Below are positions 7,561-17,807 of a stretch of DNA of 28,062 bases, one piece after another. The stretch spans positions 1-28,062 of the forward strand of contig CAZJWJ010000067.1 of assembly GCA_964549495.1 (NCBI GenBank), read 5' to 3'. This stretch comes from JACKBJ01 sp964549495. GTDB lineage: Bacteria > Chloroflexota > Anaerolineae > Epilineales > Epilineaceae. The stretch's first letter is position 1; the number at the start of each line of letters is the position of its first letter. Made by a program: the position numbers and the translations under genes. A model generated the notes under the pieces. The model made no database searches, was not told the origin of the DNA, and saw only the letters and a program-made list of their open reading frames with translations.

Positions 7561-8991
7561 TCAGCGGGCGAGCTGACCTCCATCGAGCAGCGGCTGGATT
7601 GCCTGCGGTGGATCTAGCGCCATGACATCGTAGGCCTGCACCAGCTCACGCAGGAAGGGCAGGGCGGCGCGATAGCCCGCGAAGCGATGGACTTCCTGGC
7701 CGGTCGCGTCGAAGACGATCAAGGTGGGGTAGCCGTGGGCCTGGTACTCGGCGTTGAAGGCCTCGTTCTCGTCGAGGCGCAGCAGGACCATCTCCGTGAG
7801 CGCGCCGCGGACCCAGGGGTCCTCGAGGGTGGTGGAGGCCAGGAGCTGGCAGGGGGCGCACCAGTCGGCGGTCGTATAAGTCAGGAGCGGGAGTCCTCTT
7901 GCGCTGGATTCGGCGAAAGCGGCCGCCGGCTCGTCGATCCAGTCCAAGTCCGGAGCCGCCTCGGCCGCTCCGGGCTCGAGGTAGGTGCTCAGGTCGCTGC
8001 TCACCAGACGCAGGCTTCCCAGGTCCAGCCAGCCGCCGGCCACCAGGGAGGCATCCAGATCGCTGGATTCGAAGCCCTCGGCGTCCGCGCTCAGGTAGTA
8101 GCGGGTCGGGCTGAAGCCCCAGCTCTCGAACCTGCCATCGGGGGCGACGGGGACGACGACCGGATCGGGCCAGCGGTCGCGGTCTCGATACACCTCATCC
8201 GGATGGTTGATCGGGTAGGGTCGGATCCAAGCCCGCAGGCTGGCCGGCGGGTAAGGCGGTTCGCCATCGAGCTCGATGCGGCCGCGGATGCCCGCCTGCG
8301 CCGCTTCGGCCAGCGGCCGCAGGACCACGGGCTCGCGCAGGACGCGCGGCGCGTCGCCGGCCGGCGCCATCGCGTCCAGGCGCAGCATGACCGATTCGTG
8401 GCCGTGGAGGTGGAAGGCCAAGGGCTCGGAAGGGGCGGCGACCGCCGTCGCGAACCAGCCCGGCTCGTGGATCGGCATCTGGGCCGTGACCAGGCGCGGC
8501 GGCGCGGCCCCGCCCTCGACCTCCAGCCGGCCGGCCACCACCCGCGCGCCGGACGCGCCCGCGGCGGCGTCGATCGCGCCGGCCAGGTCGACCAGGAAGG
8601 CGACCGCCGCGCGCGGCGGGCTGCCGGCCGCTACCTGCTCGGGCAGCGGGTCTCCGATCTCCTCGGCCATCTGCGCGGCCAACTCGGCCACCAGCTCGCT
8701 CGGAAGCCGCTCGTACTCCGCCAAGGGCACTCGAGGCAGTGCCGCTCGCCGGACGGCCGGATTCGGATCGGCCAGGTCGGCTAGTGCGAAGCGATCGGAG
8801 GCCTGATCAGTGCTGGCCGGGACGGCTGGTGATGCGGAAGCGAGTTCCGGAGCCGAAGGCTCGGGTCGTGGAATGGACGATGCGCTCTCGGAGGACGGAC
8901 GTTCAGAGGATTGACAGCTCATGAGGCACATGAGCAGTCCGGCGAACAAGGACGTGAGGATCGCTTTCAACGCCCATCGCCTGGATTCCAT
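7561..8991 (-). CDS. lipoprotein with C-terminal thioredoxin-like domain
   Basis: 476 aa. The N-terminus has basic residues, a hydrophobic stretch (LTSLFAGLLMCLM) and a lipobox-like LMSC ending at Cys26, then a Ser/Pro/Glu-rich linker to about residue 65. The middle (about 70-350) has no family I can name; one part (GIRGRIELDGEPPYPPASL ... VAPDGRFESWGFSPTRYYLSA) looks like a carboxypeptidase-regulatory-type beta sandwich. The C-terminal ~110 residues are thioredoxin-like, with YTTADWCAPCQLL (redox Cys378 and Cys381) and GYPT cis-proline near 422. It probably works outside the cytoplasmic membrane in thiol-disulfide chemistry. The ATG overlaps the end of the upstream PIN toxin gene by 25 bases, so translation may be coupled to the toxin-antitoxin operon. 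Confidence 0.75.
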   Translation of the reverse strand: MESRRWALKAILTSLFAGLLMCLMSCQSSERPSSESASSIPRPEPSAPELASASPAVPASTDQASDRFALADLADPNPAVRRAALPRVPLAEYERLPSELVAELAAQMAEEIGDPLPEQVAAGSPPRAAVAFLVDLAGAIDAAAGASGARVVAGRLEVEGGAAPPRLVTAQMPIHEPGWFATAVAAPSEPLAFHLHGHESVMLRLDAMAPAGDAPRVLREPVVLRPLAEAAQAGIRGRIELDGEPPYPPASLRAWIRPYPINHPDEVYRDRDRWPDPVVVPVAPDGRFESWGFSPTRYYLSADAEGFESSDLDASLVAGGWLDLGSLRLVSSDLSTYLEPGAAEAAPDLDWIDEPAAAFAESSARGLPLLTYTTADWCAPCQLLASTTLEDPWVRGALTEMVLLRLDENEAFNAEYQAHGYPTLIVFDATGQEVHRFAGYRAALPFLRELVQAYDVMALDPPQAIQPLLDGGQLAR

Positions 8992-9416
8992 CGACTCAGC
9001 AGTGCATCGGGCGAGACCGTATCGACATGACTCGACGCCCGTTCCATCTGTTGTCGATCGAGGCTCACGAGGAGAGCTCCCGCCTGGATCGCCGTGCTGG
9101 CATATATGGCATCCGCAGCCCGCAGGCCCGTGCGCGCCGCCATGCGCGCCGAGTTCAGCGCAGCCGCCTCGTCGAAGGGGACCAGCCGGAAGTTTCTCGG
9201 GAGTAGCAAATCGCGCAGCAAGGGATCGATCAGATCGGGTCGACGCAATCTGCGGCCGACGATCGAACCGATCTCGGTCAAGCAGACCATCGGAAACAGC
9301 AGGGGGTACTCGCGCCTGCGGGCCAGTTCGAGAAAGGCCGAGCTGACGGCGTGTGCTTCCTCGTCAGGTAGGAGACTGCTTCCGATGACGCTGGCGTCTA
9401 CGACGACGGTTCTCAT
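8967..9416 (-). CDS. vapC: PIN-domain toxin, VapC family
   Basis: 149 aa. The four acidic PIN residues are visible: Asp7 (VVVDASV), Glu48 (CLTEIGS), Asp102 (RAADAIYA) and Asp120 (VSLDRQQ). VapC toxins are Mg-dependent endoribonucleases, usually cutting tRNA or rRNA. The preceding antitoxin ends in a 4-base ATGA overlap with this start codon, the classic arrangement. The 3' end overlaps the start of the thioredoxin lipoprotein by 25 bases. All four catalytic positions are intact, so it is probably functional. Confidence 0.88.
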   Translation of the reverse strand: MRTVVVDASVIGSSLLPDEEAHAVSSAFLELARRREYPLLFPMVCLTEIGSIVGRRLRRPDLIDPLLRDLLLPRNFRLVPFDEAAALNSARMAARTGLRAADAIYASTAIQAGALLVSLDRQQMERASSHVDTVSPDALLSRWNPGDGR

Positions 9417-9670
9417 CCGCGAATCTCGTCCAGCAGCTCCTGCAACGGGCGGTCATCGACCGGTGGGCTCTTTCGAAGCTCCTCGACGACCTCCCAGAAC
9501 CCGCTCCAATCCTCATCCGCGCCGAGTGGTGGATCCTCCTCGGGATGTGGGCCGAGCTTGGCGACGGTCTTGCCGCGGTGCGTGATCGTGAAGCTCGCGC
9601 CGCCAGCGACCTCGCGCAAGATCTTGGAGATTCGAGTCTTCAGCTCGTAGACCCCGATGGACTGTGTCAC
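9413..9670 (-). CDS. Phd/YefM-family antitoxin
   Basis: 85 aa. N-terminal Phd/YefM DNA-binding domain: SIGVYELKTRISKILREV, then FTITHRGKTVAKLGP. The acidic C-terminal part (DEDWSGFWEVVEELRKSPP ... LLDEIRG) would bind and neutralise the PIN toxin. Start is GTG 9670 with AGGGAG four bases upstream on the minus strand, a good ribosome site, unlike several neighbours that look leaderless. Such antitoxins usually repress their own promoter; helically phased repeats upstream (9731-9759) are candidate operators. Confidence 0.88.
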   Translation of the reverse strand: MTQSIGVYELKTRISKILREVAGGASFTITHRGKTVAKLGPHPEEDPPLGADEDWSGFWEVVEELRKSPPVDDRPLQELLDEIRG

Positions 9671-9730
9671 AAGACTCCCTAGGCCCCTTCTCGACCCTGC
9701 GAAGGCCGATGGGTACGATTCGATCTCGAG

Positions 9731-9759
9731 TTGGTCGAGAACTGGTCTGACAACTGGTC
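9731..9759 (-). promoter_or_regulatory. candidate operator of the toxin-antitoxin operon
   Basis: Three direct YTGGTC-type repeats on the plus strand (TTGGTC 9731-9736, CTGGTC 9742-9747, CTGGTC 9754-9759; the last two extend to AACTGGTC). They are spaced 11 and 12 bases, about one helical turn, and lie between the TAGAAT element and the antitoxin start. Antitoxin binding is inferred. Confidence 0.45.
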
Positions 9760-9768
9760 GGTTGATCG

Positions 9769-9774
9769 ATTCTA
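9769..9774 (-). promoter_or_regulatory. -10 element of the toxin-antitoxin operon
   Basis: TAGAAT on the minus strand, about 98 bases before the antitoxin GTG. It uses the same TAnnnT form as aroA and aroE. The 123-base gap to the ABC gene shows no other clear feature. Confidence 0.4.
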
Positions 9775-9793
9775 GGCTCGCCTCATGCGCCGG

Positions 9794-11653
9794 TCAACGC
9801 GCCACCGCCACGAAGCCCGAGCCTGGCACGTAGTCGGCCGACTGGTGGCGGAAGTAGGTGTTGTAGAGCTCGGCGTAGTGGCCGCCGGAGGCCAGCAGCT
9901 GGCCGTGGCTGCCCTGCTCGATGATCCGGCCTCGCTGCAGGACGATGATGCGGTCGGCGCCGACGATGGTCGACAGGCGGTGGGCCACGATGATGGCCGT
10001 GCGCGTGGCCAGGACCGCTTCCAAGCCCTCCTGGATGCGGGCCTCGGTCAGCGGGTCGACGCTGGCGGTGGCCTCGTCGAGGATGACCACCGCCGGGTCC
10101 TGCAAGAGCACGCGTGCCAAGACCGCCAGCTGGCGCTGGCCGGTGGACAGGCCGCGGCCGCCCTCGCCGATGGGGGTTTCGAGGCCCTGGGGGAGGGCTT
10201 CCAGCCAGTCGCCGCCGGCGATGCCGAGGGCCGCGGCGCGAACGGCCTCGTCGCTGGCCTCGGGCCGGCCGTAGCGGATGTTGTCGGCCAGCGTGCCGGT
10301 GAAGAGCAGCGGGGTCTGGGGTACGATGCCCAGCTGCCGTCGGTATGCCGAAAGATCGAAGCCGCGGATGTCGTGGCCGTCGACGAGGATCCGGCCGGCC
10401 TGGAACTCGTAGAAGCGCGCGATCAGCTTGGTCAGGCTGGACTTGCCGGCCCCCGTGTGCCCCACCAGGGCCACCGTCTCGCCGGCCGCGATCGACAGGT
10501 CGAAGCCATCGAGCACCGGCTCGCCGGGCAGGTACTCGAAGTTCACCGACTCGAAGTCGATGCGCCCGGCCAGGCGCGGCGGCGCCGCGTCATCGGTCTG
10601 GGTGACGCGCGGCTCGGCGTCGATCAGGGCGAAGACGCGCTCGCTGGCCGAGAGGCCCAGCTGGAACTGGCTCCAGAAGGAGGCGATACCGGTCAGCGGG
10701 AAGGCGAAGATGCCGATGGCCTGCACGAAGAGGTACCACTCGCCGGCCGTCACGGTTCCGGCCAGGGTCGCCCGCCCGCCGGTCCACAGCACCAGGACGG
10801 TGCCCAGGCCCGTCAGGAGGCCCAAGAGCGGGAAGATGGTGGAGAAGACCAGGCCCTGGCGCAGGTTGACCTGGTAGGCCTGGCGGTTGACCTCGTCGAA
10901 GCTCTGGTAGACCGCCCGCTCCTGGCGGAAGCTCTTGGCCACCCGGATGCCGGCGATGGATTCCTGCACCAGGGCGTTGACCGTGGCCATGATGCGCCGC
11001 GCGTCGCGGGTGACCCGACGGGCGATGCTGCGGAAGGAGAGGGCCAGGGCGAAGACCAGGGGCGCCACCGCCAGCGCCCACAGCGCCAGGCGGACGTCGA
11101 CCCAGAAGAGGTAGCCCGCGATCAGGACGACCAGCAGGCCCTGGCTGAGCAGGTTGAGCGTCAGCGTGACCGTGTTGGCGAAGTCCTGGGTGTCGCTGGT
11201 CACGCGGCTGACGATCTTGCCCGAGGGATGCTCGTCGTAGAAGGACATGTCGCGGGCCATCACCGCGTCGAAGGCGTCCTGGCGCAAGGCCAGGACTGCA
11301 TCGCCCACCGCCCGCGCGGTCCACCACTGGCGCAGGAAGTTGAAGGTCCAGGCCAGGATGCCCGAGAACAGGATCACCAGGACGATGCCGCCGATGCCGC
11401 GCGCCTCCTGGGCGCCCCATGCCAGGCCAGATCCCGACTCGGCCATGCCCATCGCGGCCAGCGCGTCCACGCCCCGCGAGACCATGATCGGCAGCAGCGT
11501 GTCCATCAGCGAGTTGAGGACCACCATCAGGGCCACCACCACCATCAATCCGCGCAGCGGCGCGAAGTAGCGCAGGATGCGGACCAGGAGCTGGCGGTCG
11601 GAGTAGCTGCGGTCGTAGGCCTCGGCGGCCAGGCCCTCCATCACGAAGCCCAT
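9794..11653 (-). CDS. ABC exporter half-transporter, catalytic-site subunit
   Basis: 619 aa: a six-helix type IV (ABCB-like) membrane domain in the first ~340 residues, then an ATPase domain. Walker A is GHTGAGKSS, Walker B VVILDEATASVD with the catalytic Glu, and the switch His lies in IVAHRLSTI. The signature is LSTGQRQ rather than LSGGQ. It follows the partner gene with a single base between them. The partner has the complementary defect (Asp in place of Glu), so the pair should form a heterodimer with one degenerate and one active ATP site, like TM287/288, BmrCD or LmrCD. Function is probably export of lipids or drugs; the substrate cannot be read from sequence. Last gene of the aroA operon. 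Confidence 0.9.
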   Translation of the reverse strand: MGFVMEGLAAEAYDRSYSDRQLLVRILRYFAPLRGLMVVVALMVVLNSLMDTLLPIMVSRGVDALAAMGMAESGSGLAWGAQEARGIGGIVLVILFSGILAWTFNFLRQWWTARAVGDAVLALRQDAFDAVMARDMSFYDEHPSGKIVSRVTSDTQDFANTVTLTLNLLSQGLLVVLIAGYLFWVDVRLALWALAVAPLVFALALSFRSIARRVTRDARRIMATVNALVQESIAGIRVAKSFRQERAVYQSFDEVNRQAYQVNLRQGLVFSTIFPLLGLLTGLGTVLVLWTGGRATLAGTVTAGEWYLFVQAIGIFAFPLTGIASFWSQFQLGLSASERVFALIDAEPRVTQTDDAAPPRLAGRIDFESVNFEYLPGEPVLDGFDLSIAAGETVALVGHTGAGKSSLTKLIARFYEFQAGRILVDGHDIRGFDLSAYRRQLGIVPQTPLLFTGTLADNIRYGRPEASDEAVRAAALGIAGGDWLEALPQGLETPIGEGGRGLSTGQRQLAVLARVLLQDPAVVILDEATASVDPLTEARIQEGLEAVLATRTAIIVAHRLSTIVGADRIIVLQRGRIIEQGSHGQLLASGGHYAELYNTYFRHQSADYVPGSGFVAVAR

Positions 11654-11654
11654 C

Positions 11655-13489
<1,835 letters not shown>

Positions 13490-13493
<4 letters not shown>

Positions 13494-14857
13494 GCGATGG
13501 GCTCCTGCCTTGGATCGGCCCCGAGCGCCGAGAGCGCCCGGAGGAAGCCGGGAAAGGAATCGGCGCAGCGCTCCGCGCCCCGGATTCGACTCTGACCTTC
13601 CGCGGCCAATGCCGCCACGGCCAGGCTCATCACGATGCGGTGGTCCTCGTAGCCGTCGACCTCGGCGCCCTGCAGCTCGCAGGGCCCTTCGACCACGAAG
13701 CCGTCTTCGGTGGGCTGGATGCGGGCGCCCATGCGGCCCAGGCCCTCGCAGATGGCGGCGATGCGATCGCATTCCTTCAAGCGCAGCTCGCCGGCCTCGA
13801 CCAGGACCGTCCGCCCCCGGGCCCGCGCGCCGAGCACCGCCAAGAGCGGCAGCTCGTCGATGGCCCGCGGTACCAAGGGCTGGCCGACCCCGATGGCCGA
13901 GAGCTCGGCGCTGGCCACGCGCAGGTCTGCCACGGGCTCGCCGCCCGACTGTCCCCAGGCCTCGATGGCCACGGGCGCGCCCATGGCGCGAAGGATGTCC
14001 AGGATGCCCCGGCGGCCGGGATTGATGCCCACCCGCTCCAGATGCAGGCGCGACCCGGGCAGAATGGCCGCTGCCACCAGCAGGAAGGCCGCCGAAGAGA
14101 GATCACCCGGCACGTCGATGCTGCCGCCTCCGGCCGGCGCCAGATGGCGCAGCGGCCCCGTGACGCTCGACATCGAACCATCCCAGCGGATGGGCGCCGC
14201 CATGGAAGCCAGCATGCGCTCGGTGTGGTCGCGCACCGGCGCCGGGTAGTGCACCCGCGTCTCGCCCTCGGCGCTTAGACCGGCCAAGAGTAGCGCGCTG
14301 CCCACCTGCGCGCTGGCCCGCGCGAGCTGCAGATCGGCGCCCCGCAGCCTCCGCCCGCGCCCCTCGATCGGCGGACGATCCCCGTCGCCCAGCGCTCGGA
14401 TGTCGGCGCCCATCGCCCGCAAGGGCTCGATCACCCGCCGCATCGGTCGCCTGGAGAGCCCCTCGCTGCCCTCCAGACGAAAGGCACGATCCTGGCCGGC
14501 CAGGAGACCCGCCAAGAGGCGCATGGTCGTGCCCGAGTCGCGGCAATCGAGTCCCACCGGCGGTCCGGCCAGCCCCTCGGGCCCGCGGCCGTGTACGATG
14601 ATCTGACTGCTGGCCTCGACTCGGACCCCCAACCGCTCGATGGCGGTCCGCGTCGCCGCCACGTCGCGGCAGGGCGAGAGGCCGTCGATCCGCGTCGGAC
14701 CATCGGCCAAGGCGGCCAAGATCAAGGCCCGATGCGAGATCGACTTGTCTCCCGGCATGCGCAAGCGACCGCGCAAGGGCCGGCCGCCCTGCAGGACCAG
14801 CCAGTGCGGCCGGTCGAGCGGCGGATCCTTGGCGGGTGCGGGGCGGGAAGCGGGCAT
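13490..14857 (-). CDS. aroA: EPSP synthase (3-phosphoshikimate 1-carboxyvinyltransferase)
   Basis: 455 aa. Transfers the enolpyruvyl group of PEP to shikimate-3-phosphate, the sixth step to chorismate. PGDKSISHRALILAAL (Lys38) is the shikimate-3-phosphate binding motif. SAQVGSALLLAGL, EVDGYEDHRIVMSLAVAAL and the final SFPGFLRALSALG are also typical. The PEP-region motif reads LDCRDSGTTMRLLAG, where most relatives have GNSGT or NAGT, so the usual Asn is Asp here. The ~20-residue N-terminal extension is Pro-rich. A TAGAAT -10 ends 6 bases before the ATG, predicting a leaderless mRNA. First gene of an operon with two ABC exporter genes (ATGA overlap); divergent from isochorismate synthase. Confidence 0.95.
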
Positions 14858-14863
14858 GCGGCG

Positions 14864-14869
14864 ATTCTA
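14864..14869 (-). promoter_or_regulatory. -10 element of aroA, likely leaderless
   Basis: TGCTAGAAT (extended -10) on the minus strand ends 6 bases before the aroA ATG at 14857, putting the transcription start at the start codon. Confidence 0.6.
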
Positions 14870-14992
14870 GCACAACTGTTCGGTTCGGTCTCGCCCGATG
14901 GGGCTCCTTCGCTTGTGGTCGACCCCGCTCGGGTGAGGGCGTGTCTGCAAAACGCGTTTCGGCTGCGCACGAGCCGCATGTGCTCGTTAGGG

Positions 14993-14998
14993 TACAAT
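14993..14998 (+). promoter_or_regulatory. -10 element of isochorismate synthase, likely leaderless
   Basis: TACAAT ends 6 bases before the ATG at 15005, mirroring the aroA arrangement. The 147-base divergent gap has no obvious ribosome site for either gene. Confidence 0.6.
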
Positions 14999-15004
14999 GC
15001 GAGC

Positions 15005-16465
15005 ATGTCCGCCAACGATGATCGAGCGACCGGCGTCACGACCCTCCACTATCTGCGCCATGAGTTGACGCGCGCGCCAGACCCCTTGGCCTTTCTGCAG
15101 CTCGGGCGTTCCGGCATCGGCGGTGTTCCCGGCGCCGGCCGAGGTGGCGATCGCCGCGCCGAACCGCCCGGCCATCGAGGTGGCTGGCTCTGGTCCAGCG
15201 CGGACGGAGATCTTCAGCTGGCCGGTCTCGGATGCGCGGCCGAGCTGCGCGGCAGCGGTGCCGAGCGATTCGAAGCGGCGCGGCGCGGACTGGCCGGTAT
15301 CCGACTGCAACCGATGGCAGGCGATGGCAGGTCTAGGGTCGCGGGCGCGGGCCATCGACACGACGTGGAGATGGAAGGGGACGGCCGGTCGCGAATCGAG
15401 CGCCCGGTCTGGCTGGGCGGTTTCGGCTTCGGCACCTCGGACGGCCGCGGTGCCTGGTCGGCCTTTCCGGCCCTGCGCTTCGTCTTGCCCGAGCTCCTGC
15501 TGGTGGTCGAGGGTCAGCGCGCGCGCCTGATCGCGACGGCGGCCGAGCCGGACGCCCACCGGCTTCGGGAGAGGGCCGCGAACATGGCGCAAGGACTGGA
15601 GTCAAGGGCTTTCCGCCCGACCGGACCGACGCGGCGCGCGCGACAGCCGGCCGGCCCACCGGACGCGGACCTGCGCTCGCGCGTGGAGCGGGCTCTGGGC
15701 GCCATCCGAGACGGGCAAGCCGAGAAGGTCGTCTTGGCCACGGCGCGCGAGACCTGTCTCGATCGGGCGCCGGATCCCCTGGCCGTGCTGGCCCGATTGC
15801 GGCGCGCCCAGCCCGACTGCGCGCTCTTCGCGATGGCGCCCGAGGCCAAGGCCGTCTTCATGGGGGCCACGCCCGAACGCTTGCTGCACATGGACGGCGG
15901 GGCGCTGCAAACGATGGCATTGGCCGGCTCGGCCCCCCGCGGCGGGAGCCTGGTGACCGACGAGCGCCAGGGCCAGCGTCTCCTGGCCAGCCCCAAGGAC
16001 GGCCGCGAACACGCTTTGGTGGTCGAGGCCATCCGGGCCAGCCTGCGCGATCTGGGCGCGATCGAGATCGAGGCGCCCGACCGTCCGCGCTTGCGGCGCC
16101 TGGCCACCATCCAGCATCTGGAGACGCCCATCTCCGCCCGCTTCGATCCGCCGATCGACATCCTGACCGCCGCGGCGGGGCTGCATCCGACGCCCGCCCT
16201 GGGCGGCAGCCCGCGCGCGTCGGCACTGGCGCTGATCGACGAGCTCGAGCAGGGCGGGCCGGGCCGCGGCTGGTACGCCGGCGGCGTGGGCTGGCTAGAC
16301 GGACGCGGCGGGGGAGAGATCTCGGTGGCCATCCGCTCGATGCTCTTGCGCGGCCGGCTGGCGCTCTGTCTGGCCGGCGCGGGCCTGGTGGCCGAGTCCG
16401 ACGCGGAGGCCGAGGCCCGCGAGATCGAGATGAAGCTCCAGGTAGCCCTGGAGGCGCTCAGGTGA
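15005..16465 (+). CDS. menF: isochorismate synthase (MenF/EntC/DhbC family)
   Basis: 486 aa. Converts chorismate to isochorismate, the committed step to menaquinone. The chorismate-binding domain occupies about 225-486. Recognisable parts are EKVVLAT with the catalytic base Lys241, ATPERLL, LAGSAPRG (307-313), IQHLETPI (Mg/chorismate), LHPTPALGG, YAGGVGW and AGAGLVAESDAEAEAREIEMK at the end. The N-terminal ~220 residues (WLWSSADGDLQLAGLG, VWLGGFGFG) are the variable part, with an Arg/Gly-rich insertion near 101-135. MenD and MenH support a menaquinone rather than siderophore role. ATG 15005 is chosen because homology and the -10 element meet there. Its end overlaps the convergent formyltransferase gene by 8 bases. 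Confidence 0.88.
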   Translation: MSANDDRATGVTTLHYLRHELTRAPDPLAFLQLGRSGIGGVPGAGRGGDRRAEPPGHRGGWLWSSADGDLQLAGLGCAAELRGSGAERFEAARRGLAGIRLQPMAGDGRSRVAGAGHRHDVEMEGDGRSRIERPVWLGGFGFGTSDGRGAWSAFPALRFVLPELLLVVEGQRARLIATAAEPDAHRLRERAANMAQGLESRAFRPTGPTRRARQPAGPPDADLRSRVERALGAIRDGQAEKVVLATARETCLDRAPDPLAVLARLRRAQPDCALFAMAPEAKAVFMGATPERLLHMDGGALQTMALAGSAPRGGSLVTDERQGQRLLASPKDGREHALVVEAIRASLRDLGAIEIEAPDRPRLRRLATIQHLETPISARFDPPIDILTAAAGLHPTPALGGSPRASALALIDELEQGGPGRGWYAGGVGWLDGRGGGEISVAIRSMLLRGRLALCLAGAGLVAESDAEAEAREIEMKLQVALEALR

Positions 16466-17477
16466 AGCGGCCGCGAACCCCGCCCGGCGCCGAGCAGTGG
16501 ATGGCCAAGGCGTCCCGGCCGGCAGCGATCACCGGTCCGAGCTCGCGCAGCTCGATCAACGTGCCGGGGGCCAAGTCCTGGGGCCGCGACTCGACGCAGG
16601 CTGCGCGCACGCGGAAGCGCCGGCCGTCCAGATCTTCGACCGTGGCCGGATGGTCGGGCAAGCCTGCGCGCACGATGCGCTCGAGCTCCTCGGCCGGCCG
16701 ACGAAAGTCCAGGCGCGGCCCGATGACCCCGGATTGATAGGAGCCCTCGGAGAGGTCGGGCGCGGGCCCTTCGAGCCGGCCGGCGCGGGCCTGCGACAGC
16801 ACGGAGTCGATCAAGGGCCCGGTGCCCAGCACCAGGCGGCGGGCCAAGGTGCCGGAACTGTCGTCGGCACCCAGGGGCTCGCGGCTCTGGGCCAGGATGG
16901 GCCCGGCGTCGATGCCCTCGGTCACCAGGCTGGCGGTCATGCCGCTCTCCGGCTCGCCGGAAGCCACCTGCCACCAGACCGGCTCGGGCCCGCGATAGGC
17001 CGGCAGGCGCGAGGGATGGAAGTTGACCACCCCCAAGCTCGGGATCTCCAGCAGCGAAGGGCGGAAGATCTGATCGAAGCTGAAGACCCAGATCAGGTCC
17101 GGGCGCAGGGCACCGATGACCGACAGGATCTGGGGCTCGTGCACGTTGTCGCCGGCCAAGAGCGGCACGCCCAGGCGCCGGGCCGCCAGCTGGTAGAAGC
17201 TGCCCTCCGGCGCGTGCCCGAAGCGCGTACTGGTCACCAGCGCGGCCGGCACGTGGCCGCGCCGCAGCAGTTGCAACAACAGCCCGTCACCATAGTCCGA
17301 GCTCATGCCGAAGACCAGGCTGCGCAGGGTCGGGCTCGGGGCGGCCGGTCGATTACCGGGCGAGAGGCCCAGGCTCCAGGGCCGCGGCCGCATCGAGAAA
17401 CCGGGCTTGGCCTCCAACTCGGCCCAGGCTTCGTCGATCCAGTCGGGTCGCTCGGCGCTCAGGGCGTCTTCGCTCAT
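16458..17477 (-). CDS. formyltransferase-family protein (Fmt-like)
   Basis: 339 aa. A formyltransferase N-domain with the catalytic set Asn152, His154 and Asp190 in VVNFHPSRLPAYRGPEPVWW and TEGIDAGPIL, followed by a C-terminal Fmt-like domain (about 240-339). The family moves the formyl group of 10-formyltetrahydrofolate to Met-tRNA, sugars or GAR. The first ~50 residues are an unrelated acidic and Pro-rich extension, and the N-domain differs enough from ordinary Fmt (FGMSSDYGDGLLLQLL) that a sugar or other substrate is possible. ATG 17477 has AGGA about 7 bases upstream. The longer frame to 17684 runs through the palindromic repeat and is not supported. Confidence 0.75.
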   Translation of the reverse strand: MSEDALSAERPDWIDEAWAELEAKPGFSMRPRPWSLGLSPGNRPAAPSPTLRSLVFGMSSDYGDGLLLQLLRRGHVPAALVTSTRFGHAPEGSFYQLAARRLGVPLLAGDNVHEPQILSVIGALRPDLIWVFSFDQIFRPSLLEIPSLGVVNFHPSRLPAYRGPEPVWWQVASGEPESGMTASLVTEGIDAGPILAQSREPLGADDSSGTLARRLVLGTGPLIDSVLSQARAGRLEGPAPDLSEGSYQSGVIGPRLDFRRPAEELERIVRAGLPDHPATVEDLDGRRFRVRAACVESRPQDLAPGTLIELRELGPVIAAGRDALAIHCSAPGGVRGRFT

Positions 17478-17533
17478 CGTCCTGTCCCTCTCCGATTTGC
17501 AGTCACGGGGTGCCAAGAAGCGCGCCCCGCGTC

Positions 17534-17700
17534 CTAGTGCACCGCCGCAGTGAATCCTAGGGGCTCGACCGCCGCTGCATCCGCTCCAGCGGCCCGCTGC
17601 TCCTCGGCAATGGCGCTGCCATTCCCTCGTCGCATCGAACCACTGGAGCGGCGCATCGACGGTCTCGCTACCCCTAGCATTCACTGCGGCGGTGCACTAG
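17534..17700. mobile_element. 167-bp near-perfect palindrome, MITE-like
   Basis: Terminal inverted repeats of 30 bp with one mismatch (17534-17563 and 17671-17700; outer bases CTAGTGCACCGCCGCAGTGA). The symmetry continues inward: 17581-17592 pairs with 17640-17651, and GGCAATGGC (17606-17614) with GCCATTCCC (17618-17626), meeting at a 3-base loop, so the whole unit folds into one long hairpin. CTAG at each tip could be part of the repeat or a 4-bp target duplication; CTAG-type targets are known for IS5-family elements. It carries no gene. It fills half of the 330-base divergent gap 17478-17807; the rest holds the formyltransferase ribosome site and the hydrolase promoter. Confidence 0.8.
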
Positions 17701-17728
17701 CGGTCCGTTGTCGACGGGATCGAGAGGC

Positions 17729-17757
17729 TGGACCTCGCCATCCCCGCGCCCTATTCT
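17729..17757 (+). promoter_or_regulatory. candidate promoter of the hydrolase-nuclease-MFS operon
   Basis: TGGACC (17729-17734), a 17-base spacer and TATTCT (17752-17757) lie about 50 bases before the ATG at 17808. A ribosome site GGGAGG precedes that ATG by about 9 bases. The opposite strand reads TAGAAT at 17753-17758, which could face the formyltransferase across the palindrome. Confidence 0.35.
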
Positions 17758-17807
17758 AGACCCCGCCTGCAAGGACATCGTCGCTGCCAATCCGGGAGGT
17801 CACCACC

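Noticed and set aside
17478..17684. Extended N-terminus of the formyltransferase through the palindrome
   Set aside because: The extra residues are translated repeat sequence; ATG 17477 has a ribosome site and starts closer to the domain.
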